From positions 1-9,136 of the forward strand of contig CAJAFD010000420.1 of assembly GCA_903938935.1 (NCBI GenBank): a stretch of 9,136 bases of DNA. Direction: 5' to 3'. This stretch comes from an uncultured Opitutia bacterium (lineage in GTDB: Bacteria; Verrucomicrobiota; Verrucomicrobiia; Opitutales; Opitutaceae). The position numbers and the translations under genes are program-made. The number at the start of each line of letters is the position of its first letter. Position 1 is the first letter of the stretch. The notes under the pieces were generated by a model. That model made no database searches. It saw only the letters and a program-made list of their open reading frames with translations, and was not told the DNA's origin. Below are positions 1-6,189 of this stretch, one piece after another.

Positions 1-640
1 CTTGGCCGAGGTAACAGCCTTTGGTGTAGGAAATCGTCACCGGCTCGAGCCCGCCCTCGCCGGGTAAATCCGCCGGCCCGATATCCGCCGGCACCGCCGG
101 AATCCCCGCCGCGATCCGCTGCCGCTCCATGGCGACGCCGTCGATTTCGGCCCAGCCCGCGAGTTGCACGCGAGCATTCGGCCATTCGGATAGCGGAAAA
201 ATCCACTCAAGCGTTTCTCCAGACGTTCGCCGTCCCGGAAAACTCAGCCCCACGCGCGGCGCCTGCGCAAACCACGCCACCACGCCCGCGCCGAGCAAAG
301 TCAGGCCCGTCCACTCTGTCGTAACATCCTCCACGCTGACGTCGTCCGCGATGATATAATCTTCCAAACGCGCCCGCAACACCGCCGCCGGCGCATGATA
401 ACTCACGATCCAAAACTCCCCCGCCGATGCCCCCGCGATCACAAAACTATCGGCCACGACCTTACCTTTCTGATTGAGCCACAAGCCATAAACCGCACCA
501 GCGGCACGCAGCCCGCGCAAGTCGTTGGTAAACTGGCCTTGGAGGAAATTCGCTGCATCCTCGCCCGTCACACGCAACACCGCGGCGGTTTTTCCGCTAT
601 GAAATTGCCGAAGCGATGAATTTTCCTTGGTTTTTATCAT
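1..640 (-). CDS. ygfZ: YgfZ/GcvT-like folate-binding protein, partial (C-terminus outside window)
   Basis: Reading the minus strand from ATG at 640-638 gives 213 codons with no stop before the window edge. The N-terminal part resembles the YgfZ opening (TAAVLRVTGEDAANFLQGQ, about residues 18-36). The visible end is SYTKGCYLGQ, which matches the YgfZ signature KGCYxGQE, whose cysteine is conserved. In E. coli, YgfZ is a cytoplasmic tetrahydrofolate-binding protein needed for activity of some iron-sulfur enzymes such as MiaB; it is related to the glycine-cleavage T protein but is not an aminomethyltransferase. The family is usually about 300 residues, so roughly a quarter to a third is missing. 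The start is chosen because the conserved N-terminal block follows it at the expected distance. No Shine-Dalgarno sequence precedes it. Third codon positions are G-rich, opposite to the plus-strand genes. A plausible promoter lies at 656-684. Family assignment is strong; the exact role is inferred. Confidence 0.9.
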   Translation of the reverse strand, partial: MIKTKENSSLRQFHSGKTAAVLRVTGEDAANFLQGQFTNDLRGLRAAGAVYGLWLNQKGKVVADSFVIAGASAGEFWIVSYHAPAAVLRARLEDYIIADDVSVEDVTTEWTGLTLLGAGVVAWFAQAPRVGLSFPGRRTSGETLEWIFPLSEWPNARVQLAGWAEIDGVAMERQRIAAGIPAVPADIGPADLPGEGGLEPVTISYTKGCYLGQ

Positions 641-666
641 ATTGTTTTAAAGTGATTTATAAATGA
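616..666 (+). CDS. Candidate aromatic-rich leader peptide upstream of DAHP synthase
   Basis: ATG at 616 opens a 16-codon ORF, MNFPWFLSYCFKVIYK, ending at TGA 664-666. Six of 16 residues are aromatic (three Phe, one Trp, two Tyr). It lies on the same strand as the DAHP synthase gene and upstream of two terminator-like hairpins at 744-764 and 785-822. This is the general plan of an amino-acid attenuation leader. Against it: the ORF overlaps the first 25 bases of divergent ygfZ and its promoter region, AT-rich DNA favours Phe, Tyr and Lys codons by chance, there is no good ribosome binding site, and the stop codon is 77 bases from the first hairpin. I could not draw a convincing antiterminator. 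It is reported as a hypothesis. Confidence 0.2.
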   Translation: MNFPWFLSYCFKVIYK

Positions 667-684
667 CTTGATAGATTTTGATAA
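656..684 (-). promoter_or_regulatory. Candidate sigma70-type promoter for ygfZ
   Basis: On the minus strand TTATCA (684-679) is followed after exactly 17 bases by TATAAA (661-656). This is 4 of 6 and 5 of 6 matches to the -35 and -10 consensus. Transcription would start near 649, only about 9 bases before the ygfZ ATG at 640, giving a very short leader. That would fit the missing ribosome binding site. The surroundings are AT-rich, so chance matches are more likely than elsewhere in the window. Confidence 0.4.
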
Positions 685-743
685 CTTTGAGTTGACGGAG
701 CGAAGATAAAGTGTACCACTCTTCTTGTCGGATTTAAACACTT

Positions 744-764
744 CTCCCGCCTAGCGGGAGTTTT
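744..764 (+). terminator. Hairpin with short T-run, possible weak terminator or attenuator part
   Basis: CTCCCGC (744-750) and GCGGGAG (754-760) form a perfect 7 bp GC-rich stem with a CTA triloop, followed by TTTT at 761-764. AAGTGT (709-714) can also pair with ACACTT (738-743) immediately before it, so the segment is likely to be structured as RNA. The T-run is short, so termination may be inefficient. No complete plus-strand gene lies upstream for it to terminate. Confidence 0.45.
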
Positions 765-784
765 GGGGTAACTAAGAAAGCAAA

Positions 785-822
785 GGCCGGTCACATAGGG
801 GTATGTGACCGGCCACTTTTTT
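785..822 (+). terminator. Strong intrinsic terminator upstream of DAHP synthase
   Basis: GGCCGGTCACAT (785-796) pairs perfectly over 12 bp with ATGTGACCGGCC (803-814). The loop is AGGGGT, and TTTTTT follows at 817-822, two bases after the stem. The T-run follows the stem only in the plus direction, the direction of the DAHP synthase gene starting 72 bases later. There is no conventional plus-strand gene upstream, because ygfZ reads the other way. The hairpin therefore ends either an intergenic transcript or a regulated leader of the DAHP synthase mRNA. Confidence 0.75.
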
Positions 823-894
823 GCCCAAATTCCTCGGTTTTAGGCCAATCTGGGACTTGCCGCGGCCTCTTCGAACCCGCCAAGCTGACCGACC

Positions 895-1950
895 ATGCAA
901 CGCACTTCGGACATCAATGTCGTAGCGACCCGCGCCCTACCCTCGCCCGCCGCGCTCTTGCGCGAGTTACCCAAGTCCGAGGCCCAAGCCGCTTTCGTGA
1001 CCCACGCGCGGGAGGATATTCACCGGATTATTTTCACGGACGATCGGCGATTCCTGCTGTTAATTGGACCCTGCTCGATCCACGACATCGAGGCGGGGCG
1101 CGATTACGCCCAGCGTCTCGCTGCCTTGGCCAAAGAAGTCTCCGACCGCGTCCTGATTGTGATGCGCGTGTATTTTGAAAAACCCCGCACCACCGTCGGC
1201 TGGAAGGGCCTCGTGATGGATCCGCACCTCGACGGCTCGCACGACATCGCCGCCGGCCTGCGTCTCGGCCGGGCTTTTTTGCGCGATGTGCTTGATCTGG
1301 GTTTGCCCACCGCGACGGAATTTCTCGATCCCATCACGCCGCAATACGTGGCCGATCTTGTGTGCTGGGGTGCCATCGGCGCCCGCACGACGGAATCCCA
1401 GACGCACCGTCAAATGGCCTCGGGCCTTTCGATGCCCATCGGTTTTAAAAATAGCACCGACGGCACCCTCCAGGCCGCCGTCAACGCCATCAAAGCCGCC
1501 GGCCAACCCCAGACGTTTCTCGGCGTGAACCTCGACGGCGCCGCTGCCGCCGTCGACACCCGCGGCAACCCCAACTGCCACGTCGTCCTTCGCGGCGGCT
1601 CCAGCGGACCCAATTACTCCGCCGCCCACATCGCGCAAACCGAGGCACTCCTCGTCAAAGCGGGGTTGCCGCAGTCGATCTTGGTCGATTGCTCGCACGA
1701 CAACTCGGCGAAGAAACCCGAATTGCAGCCCGACGTGATGCGCGCGCTCCTCGCGCAAATCGCCGCCGGCAACCGCTCCATCATGGGCGCCATGGTCGAG
1801 AGCAACCTCGGCGCCGGCAACCAGTCGTTCCCGCAGGCTAAAGAAAAACTCCGCTACGGCGTCAGCATCACCGATGGCTGCATCGACTGGGCGACGACCG
1901 AGACCATGGTGCGCGAAATCCACGCCAGCCTCGCCCCGCGTTTTAGTTAA
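895..1950 (+). CDS. aroF: 3-deoxy-7-phosphoheptulonate (DAHP) synthase, class I (AroF/AroG type)
   Basis: This cytoplasmic enzyme condenses phosphoenolpyruvate and erythrose 4-phosphate, the first committed step of the shikimate pathway to aromatic amino acids. The product is 351 residues; E. coli AroG has 350. Family signatures are GPCSIHD (58-64), MRVYFEKPRTTVGWKG (90-105), EFLDPITPQY (142-151), GARTTESQ.HR (162-172), HVVLRGG (229-235) and VDCSH (264-268). The metal ligands known from AroG (Cys61, His268, Glu302, Asp326) correspond to Cys60, His268, Glu302 and Asp327 here. The stretch TESQTHRQMASGLSM is nearer to AroF than to AroG, and the position matching AroG Ser211 is Gly210, as in AroF. 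This hints at tyrosine rather than phenylalanine control, but the effector cannot be decided from sequence alone. Two motif variants are GFKNSTDG (usually GFKNGTDG) and SHDNS (SHGNS or SHANS in E. coli). The ATG at 895 has no ribosome binding site, but the length fits the family. The upstream hairpins suggest transcriptional control. Confidence 0.96.
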   Translation: MQRTSDINVVATRALPSPAALLRELPKSEAQAAFVTHAREDIHRIIFTDDRRFLLLIGPCSIHDIEAGRDYAQRLAALAKEVSDRVLIVMRVYFEKPRTTVGWKGLVMDPHLDGSHDIAAGLRLGRAFLRDVLDLGLPTATEFLDPITPQYVADLVCWGAIGARTTESQTHRQMASGLSMPIGFKNSTDGTLQAAVNAIKAAGQPQTFLGVNLDGAAAAVDTRGNPNCHVVLRGGSSGPNYSAAHIAQTEALLVKAGLPQSILVDCSHDNSAKKPELQPDVMRALLAQIAAGNRSIMGAMVESNLGAGNQSFPQAKEKLRYGVSITDGCIDWATTETMVREIHASLAPRFS

Positions 1951-2017
1951 GTAAACACTCGCCCCCTAGCCGCAACCCAACCTGATTGGACATTGCCAAA
2001 AAAAATCGTCCTGTCGT

Positions 2018-2044
2018 TTGATCCTAGGCGGATTTAATTACAAT
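2018..2044 (+). promoter_or_regulatory. Weak candidate promoter for the DoxX/Gfo-Idh operon
   Basis: TACAAT at 2039-2044 matches the -10 consensus at 5 of 6 positions. TTGATC at 2018-2023 is a 4 of 6 match to a -35 box, but the 15-base spacing is short. It sits in the locally AT-rich gap between DAHP synthase and the preferred ATG of the DoxX-like gene at 2084. No terminator is evident after DAHP synthase, so read-through is also possible. Confidence 0.3.
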
Positions 2045-2083
2045 CCATCACCCTCGTTAGCACCCCAACCCATTTTTTACATC

Positions 2084-2530
2084 ATGAGCGAAAACTCCAC
2101 CCCCACCACCCCGCGTTGCGAATACACCTACGCGTTCCTCATCATCCGCCTCTGGCTCGGTCTGCGCGCCGTGCTCGCCGGGCTCGAGAAATTTGAAAGC
2201 AAAGGCAGCTACTCTTTCGTCGGCTACTACGAGAACATGAAGCGTATGGCCACCGGCATTACCGGCGCCTCGTTCTTGCCGCTCTGGTCCACCAAGCTGT
2301 TTGCCGCCAGCATCGGCTACATCCTCATCACTCTGGGCGTCGCGTTGCTCGTCGGTTTTAAAACCCGCTGCACGTTATTCTTCATGGGACTCACCTACGT
2401 CGCCCTTTCCTTCGGCCTCATGGCGGTGCAGGAGAGCGACGGCGTCGCTTGGCTCGGCATGCACGTCGCCCTCGTCGCCGGCGGCCTCGTGCTCGTCCAA
2501 CACAACCGCTACGCGCTCAGCCGCGACTAA
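2084..2530 (+). CDS. DoxX-like four-helix membrane protein
   Basis: The 148-residue product has a polar N-terminus of about 15 residues and four hydrophobic segments, near 16-33, 72-91, 97-115 and 121-138, ending in a short charged tail. Length, four-helix layout and the first-helix pattern (RLWLGLRAVLAGLEKF) fit the DoxX/DoxD-like family of small inner-membrane proteins. Some members are subunits of thiosulfate:quinone oxidoreductase, but most have no known function. I chose ATG 2084 over an in-frame TTG at 2018: the extra 22 residues (containing NYNPSPSLAPQP) look like untranslated leader, and the TTG overlaps the candidate promoter. The next gene starts 36 bases downstream, so the two are probably co-transcribed with the exported oxidoreductase. 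A role in passing electrons to the membrane is inference. A generic small membrane protein outside DoxX is the alternative. Confidence 0.75.
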   Translation: MSENSTPTTPRCEYTYAFLIIRLWLGLRAVLAGLEKFESKGSYSFVGYYENMKRMATGITGASFLPLWSTKLFAASIGYILITLGVALLVGFKTRCTLFFMGLTYVALSFGLMAVQESDGVAWLGMHVALVAGGLVLVQHNRYALSRD

Positions 2531-2566
2531 GCGGACCCGGCCCCCAACGCCCCACCACTGCCCGCC

Positions 2567-3958
2567 ATGTCTGAATCTTTTTCCTCTCCCCTCACGCGCC
2601 GTGATTTCCTGAGCACGAGCGCCAAGCTCGGGGCCTTCATCGCCGCCGCGCCTTACATCGCTCGCGGCGCTGAAGTCGTCGCCAAGGCCGACCAACTCAA
2701 CGTCGCCCTCATCGGCTGCGGCGAACAAGGCCGCATCCTCACCAACGCCGCCCTCAAAATACCCGGCATCCGCTTCAAAGCCGTCGTCGACATCTGGGGT
2801 TACAACCGCACTTACGCTGAGCGTCTCCTCAAAAAATTCGGCCACGACCCGAAGCCCTACGAAGATTACCGCCAGATGCTCGCCGAGGTCACCGATCTCG
2901 ACGCGGTCATCATCGCCACGCCCGATTTCGTACACGCCGAACACACCGTCGCCGCTCTCAAGGCCGGCAAACACGTTTACTGCGAGAAACTGATGTCCAA
3001 CACCGTCGAGGGCGCCCGCTCGATGGTCCACGCCGCGCGCGCGACGAAAAAACTCCTCCAGGTCGGCCACCAACGCCGGAGCAATCCCCGCTACCGCCAC
3101 GCCAAAGACCGCATCCACCTCGAAGGTCGCCTCCTCGGCCGCATCACCAACATCGCCGGTCAATGGCACCGCGCCGTCACCGACGATTACGGTTTCCCCA
3201 ACGGCCAAGGCATCCCCGAAGCGAAGCTCAACCAATACGGTTTCGCCAACATGCATGAGTTCCGCAACTGGCGCTGGTTTAAACGCTACGCCGGTGGCCC
3301 CATGTCCGACCTCGGCGCCCACCAGATCGACGTCTACAACTGGTTGCTCGGTTGCAATCCCACCATGTGCATCGCCAGCGGCGGCGTCGATTACTACAAA
3401 ACCCACGAGTGGTACGATAACGCCATCGCTATCTTTGAATTCCCCACGAAGGAAGGCACCGTCCGTGCGACCTACGAGGTCCTCACCACCACGAGCGCGG
3501 GCGGCGGTTACCACGAATACTTCATGGGCGACGAGGGCGCGTTGAAGATTTCCGAAAATCCGAAATACACCAAACTCTACCGCGAAGCCCGCGCGCCCGA
3601 GTGGGACAAGTGGGTCGCCCAGGGTATCGTCGCCAGCCCTACGTCAGGTGAAGGCGCACCCCCGGCCGTCAAACCCTGGGAAAAAGTCGGCGTCAAAAAA
3701 CTCGGTGGCCCCGCCAAAGCCTCCACGGTCGACGTCCGCGAAACGGCCGCGTTGTCCGCCTGGGACATCCCCGTCACCCTCGACAAAGCCATTCACCAAC
3801 CTCACCTCGAAAATTTCTTCGACGCGATCCGCCTCGGCACGCCCCTTAACTGCGACGGCGAGTCCGCCTTCGCCACCACCGTCACCATCCTCAAAATCAA
3901 CGAATCCATCGCCGCCGGCAAAAAGCTCACCTTTGCGCCGACCGACTTCCTCGCCTAA
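2567..3958 (+). CDS. Tat-exported Gfo/Idh/MocA family oxidoreductase
   Basis: The 463-residue product begins with a twin-arginine signal: LTRRDFLST (9-17), a hydrophobic stretch (about 21-32) and a likely cleavage region near 33-36. It is therefore probably folded in the cytoplasm with its nucleotide bound and then exported. The Rossmann fold starts at LNVALIGCGEQGR (44-56), the dinucleotide-binding GxGxxG. DAVIIATPDFVH (112-123) and HVYCEK (136-141) follow as in the family. The usual EKP motif is EKL here (140-142). The second domain includes GGPMSDLGAHQIDVYNWLLG (243-262), where His252 occupies the region of the catalytic histidine in related enzymes. Family members oxidise or reduce sugars, inositols or glycosides with NAD(P); periplasmic relatives such as Zymomonas glucose-fructose oxidoreductase keep NADP tightly bound. 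The substrate cannot be told. The neighbours, a DoxX-like membrane protein 36 bases upstream and a secreted discoidin protein 17 bases downstream, support action outside the cytoplasm. Confidence 0.92.
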   Translation: MSESFSSPLTRRDFLSTSAKLGAFIAAAPYIARGAEVVAKADQLNVALIGCGEQGRILTNAALKIPGIRFKAVVDIWGYNRTYAERLLKKFGHDPKPYEDYRQMLAEVTDLDAVIIATPDFVHAEHTVAALKAGKHVYCEKLMSNTVEGARSMVHAARATKKLLQVGHQRRSNPRYRHAKDRIHLEGRLLGRITNIAGQWHRAVTDDYGFPNGQGIPEAKLNQYGFANMHEFRNWRWFKRYAGGPMSDLGAHQIDVYNWLLGCNPTMCIASGGVDYYKTHEWYDNAIAIFEFPTKEGTVRATYEVLTTTSAGGGYHEYFMGDEGALKISENPKYTKLYREARAPEWDKWVAQGIVASPTSGEGAPPAVKPWEKVGVKKLGGPAKASTVDVRETAALSAWDIPVTLDKAIHQPHLENFFDAIRLGTPLNCDGESAFATTVTILKINESIAAGKKLTFAPTDFLA

Positions 3959-3975
3959 ACCTGCCCTTCTCCACC

Positions 3976-4638
3976 ATGAATCATTCCCGTCTCTCCCTCC
4001 TCCTCGCTCTCGTCGCCCTCACCGGCGCAGCCCAAGCAGCGGACACCGTCCCGCTCCAAATCGAGCTGCCCAAGCCGCTCTTCGCGGGCACCCCGCGCCC
4101 CATCGCGCTCCCCAACCTCGAGAAACCCCGCACCGGTAAACGCCCCGACCTCATGGTCCCCAACGGCACCGTCAACCTCTCCAAAGGCAAAACCGTCACC
4201 AGCAGCGATTCCCTCCCCGTCATCGGCGAACTCACGTTCATCAACGACGGTGATAAATCCGGCACCGACGGCACCTACGTCGAGCTCGGGCCGACCCCTC
4301 AATGGATCCAAATCGACCTCGGCGCACCCGCCAAAGTCGCCGCCGTCGCCATCTGGCACTTCCACTCCCAAGCCCGCGTCTACCACGACGTCGTCGTCCA
4401 AGTCTCCAATGACGCCACCTTCAAGACCGGCGTCACCACGATCTTCAACAACGACGACGACGACTCCTCCAAGCTCGGCAAAGGTAAAGACCAAGCCTAC
4501 ATCGAAAACTACGAGGGCAAACTCCTCGACGGCAAAGGCGCCAACGGCCGCTACGTCCGCCTCTCCAGCAACGGCAACACCTCCGACGAGCTCAACCACT
4601 ACTGCGAAGTCGAAGTTCACGGTTCACTCGTGAAATAA
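3976..4638 (+). CDS. Secreted discoidin (F5/8 type C-like) domain protein
   Basis: The 220-residue product has a typical Sec signal peptide (1-21, probable cut after AQA). A Pro-rich linker (about 24-60) precedes a beta-sandwich resembling the discoidin/galactose-binding-like fold: NLSKGKTVTSSD (67-78), the hallmark QWIQIDLG (109-116), WHFHSQARVYHDVVVQVS (127-144) and a closing block RYVRLSSNGN ... NHYCEVEVHG (192-216). Such domains usually bind carbohydrate or a cell-surface ligand. No catalytic domain is visible. An acidic run (NNDDDDSS, 158-165) could coordinate calcium but may be just a surface loop. The start lies 17 bases after the oxidoreductase stop, so this is probably the last gene of the same operon, followed by a perfect 14 bp terminator stem. 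The likely role is as a periplasmic or surface partner that holds glycan substrate for the oxidoreductase; that is inference. Confidence 0.85.
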   Translation: MNHSRLSLLLALVALTGAAQAADTVPLQIELPKPLFAGTPRPIALPNLEKPRTGKRPDLMVPNGTVNLSKGKTVTSSDSLPVIGELTFINDGDKSGTDGTYVELGPTPQWIQIDLGAPAKVAAVAIWHFHSQARVYHDVVVQVSNDATFKTGVTTIFNNDDDDSSKLGKGKDQAYIENYEGKLLDGKGANGRYVRLSSNGNTSDELNHYCEVEVHGSLVK

Positions 4639-4664
4639 ACTCCTCCCGCCACCCGCGGTGTAAA

Positions 4665-4699
4665 AAGAAAGGGCGGACATCACCAGTCCGCCCTTTCTT
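4665..4699 (+). terminator. Intrinsic terminator closing the DoxX/Gfo-Idh/discoidin operon
   Basis: AAGAAAGGGCGGAC (4665-4678) and GTCCGCCCTTTCTT (4686-4699) form a perfect 14 bp stem with the loop ATCACCA. The 3' arm itself ends in TTTCTT, and an A-run (4662-4666) lies at the 5' side, so the GC core is followed by U-rich RNA. It begins 27 bases after the discoidin stop codon and 36 bases before the next start codon. No separate T-run follows, so efficiency is uncertain. Confidence 0.75.
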
Positions 4700-4734
4700 G
4701 TGCCCGCCCCACACGCGCCTCTAAGCTCCACCCC

Positions 4735-6189
4735 ATGTTCGCCCCCGCCCTGAGACGCTGGATACCCCTCGCGCTCCTCGTCGCACTCGCCCTCGGGCTG
4801 CGAACCTACGAACTCGACCGTCGCCCGCTCCACGCCGACGAAGCCAACCAAGCCATAAAAACTGGCGAGCTTCTCGAGCATGGCCGCTACGCCTTTGATC
4901 CGCGTGACCACCACGGTCCCACGCTCTACTACGCCGCGCTCCCGCTCGCGTGGCTCCGCGGCGAAACCACGCTCGCCACGTTCAGCGAAACCACCATCCG
5001 CCTCGTCCCCGCGCTCGCCGGCACCTGCGGTGTTTTGCTTTTATTTTTTCTCGCGCGCCCGCTCGGCTTCGGCCCCGCCTTCCTCGCCGCCGCCCTTTTA
5101 GCCGTCGCTCCCGCCTCCGTTTATTACAGCCGCTATTTTATCCAGGAAACGCTCCTCGTCACCTTCGCGCTCGCCGCCGCGCTGGCCGCGCAACGCTGGT
5201 GGCAAAACGCCCGCCCCGCGTGGGCCCTCGCCACCGGCGCCGCCCTCGGCCTCATGCAAGCCACCAAGGCCAGCGCGCCCGTCTTCGTCCTCTGCGCTCT
5301 CGCCGCCGCGCTTCTGGTCGCCCGCTGCCGCCCCGCGACGACGCACCTCGGCCGCGACCTCGCATTGATCTTCGGCACCGCGCTCGGCGTCGCCGCGCTG
5401 TTTTATTCATCGTTTGGCACCCACGCCGCCGGGCTGCGCGACGCCGTCGCGACGTACACATTCACCTCGGCCCGCGCCACCGGCGACAGCGGCCACGAAA
5501 AACCGTGGTGGTACTACGCCGCCCTTTTCGGCTGGGAAAAAAATGGCGGGCTCGTCTTTCAACAACTCGCGTTTTCCGCGCTCGCCTTCAGCGGCGCGGG
5601 CCTCGCCTTCGTCACGCGCCAAAAATTTCTCCGCCTCGTCGCCGTTTACACGTTGCTCGTGTTTTTCACGCTCTCGTTTCCGCCGTACAAAACCCCTTGG
5701 CACACCGTCCACCTCGTGCCCGGTCTCGCCGTGCTCGCCGCCGGCACGCTCGCACTGATTCGATGGCGCACGCTCGCAGTCGTGGCCACCACTAGTCTGA
5801 TTTTTCTCCAACTCGCGCAAACTCACCTCGGCGCGTTTCTCCGCGCCGCCGACGCCCGCAATCCCTACGCTTACGTCCACAGTTCGCCCGACGTTTTGAA
5901 AATCCGCACACTCGCCAACGCCGCCCTCGCTGCTCGCCCCGGCGGCGCGATTCGCATCATCAGCGAAGAATATTGGCCGATTCCGTGGTACCTCCGCACG
6001 TTGCCCGCCGGCTCCGTCGGTTACTGGGCGACGCCGCCCGCCGATTGCGACGGTGCGCTCATCCTCGCCTCGACCGCGCAAGCCTCCGCCGTGCGCGAGC
6101 GCCTCCACGGTGATTACCGCGAAACTTTCCTAGGCCTGCGGCCAGGTTTTCTCTGCGTCGTCTTCACGCCCGCGCCACCCGCCCCATGA
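4735..6189 (+). CDS. GT-C fold membrane glycosyltransferase, Agl23/TIGR03663-like (GT39-related)
   Basis: The 484-residue product is a polytopic inner-membrane protein. After a first helix (about 8-23), an outer loop holds HADEANQA (33-40), whose Asp35-Glu36 pair matches the acidic motif of GT-C enzymes. YAFDPRDHHGPTLYY (52-66) and YYSRYFIQE (130-138) follow, both typical of the TIGR03663 group. Further hydrophobic segments lie at about 97-128, 139-152, 164-198, 208-226, 274-293, 298-314, 327-342 and 346-360. The C-terminal soluble part has NPYAYVHS (376-383) and EEYWPIPWYLR (411-421), also characteristic. GT-C enzymes transfer a sugar from a polyprenyl-phosphate donor to a protein, lipid or glycan on the outer membrane face. 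The acceptor is unknown. The stop overlaps the start of the GT2 gene by 4 bases (ATGA), implying translational coupling. The start at 4735 is the first ATG after the preceding terminator and places the first helix correctly. Confidence 0.85.
   Translation: MFAPALRRWIPLALLVALALGLRTYELDRRPLHADEANQAIKTGELLEHGRYAFDPRDHHGPTLYYAALPLAWLRGETTLATFSETTIRLVPALAGTCGVLLLFFLARPLGFGPAFLAAALLAVAPASVYYSRYFIQETLLVTFALAAALAAQRWWQNARPAWALATGAALGLMQATKASAPVFVLCALAAALLVARCRPATTHLGRDLALIFGTALGVAALFYSSFGTHAAGLRDAVATYTFTSARATGDSGHEKPWWYYAALFGWEKNGGLVFQQLAFSALAFSGAGLAFVTRQKFLRLVAVYTLLVFFTLSFPPYKTPWHTVHLVPGLAVLAAGTLALIRWRTLAVVATTSLIFLQLAQTHLGAFLRAADARNPYAYVHSSPDVLKIRTLANAALAARPGGAIRIISEEYWPIPWYLRTLPAGSVGYWATPPADCDGALILASTAQASAVRERLHGDYRETFLGLRPGFLCVVFTPAPPAP

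Noticed and set aside
207..413. 68-codon minus-strand open frame
   Set aside because: It is a different frame of the same strand as ygfZ and gives an Arg/Gly-rich product; the ygfZ frame is the real one.
129..619. Plus-strand open frames at 129-359 and 395-619
   Set aside because: They lie antisense to ygfZ, whose minus-strand translation carries the conserved YgfZ signatures.
1060..1923. 287-codon minus-strand open frame antisense to DAHP synthase
   Set aside because: The product is His/Gly/Asp-rich without a recognisable domain, and the plus strand is clearly coding.
2018..2083. TTG-initiated N-terminal extension of the DoxX-like gene
   Set aside because: It adds 22 non-conserved-looking residues rich in Asn and Pro and overlaps the possible promoter; ATG 2084 gives the usual length for the family.
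2375..3514. 379-codon open frame on the minus strand across the DoxX-like and Gfo/Idh genes
   Set aside because: It is antisense to two clear genes. Its product is a Val/Gly/Asp/Glu-rich string without motifs, the usual mirror of a high-GC gene with C-rich third positions.
4450..4466. Short GAC tandem repeat
   Set aside because: It only encodes the Asp run in the discoidin protein and is too short to suggest a variable repeat.
5407..6108. Minus-strand open frame antisense to the GT-C gene, and similar ones at 3955-4620 and 6114-6656
   Set aside because: They mirror well-supported genes and have biased, motif-free composition.
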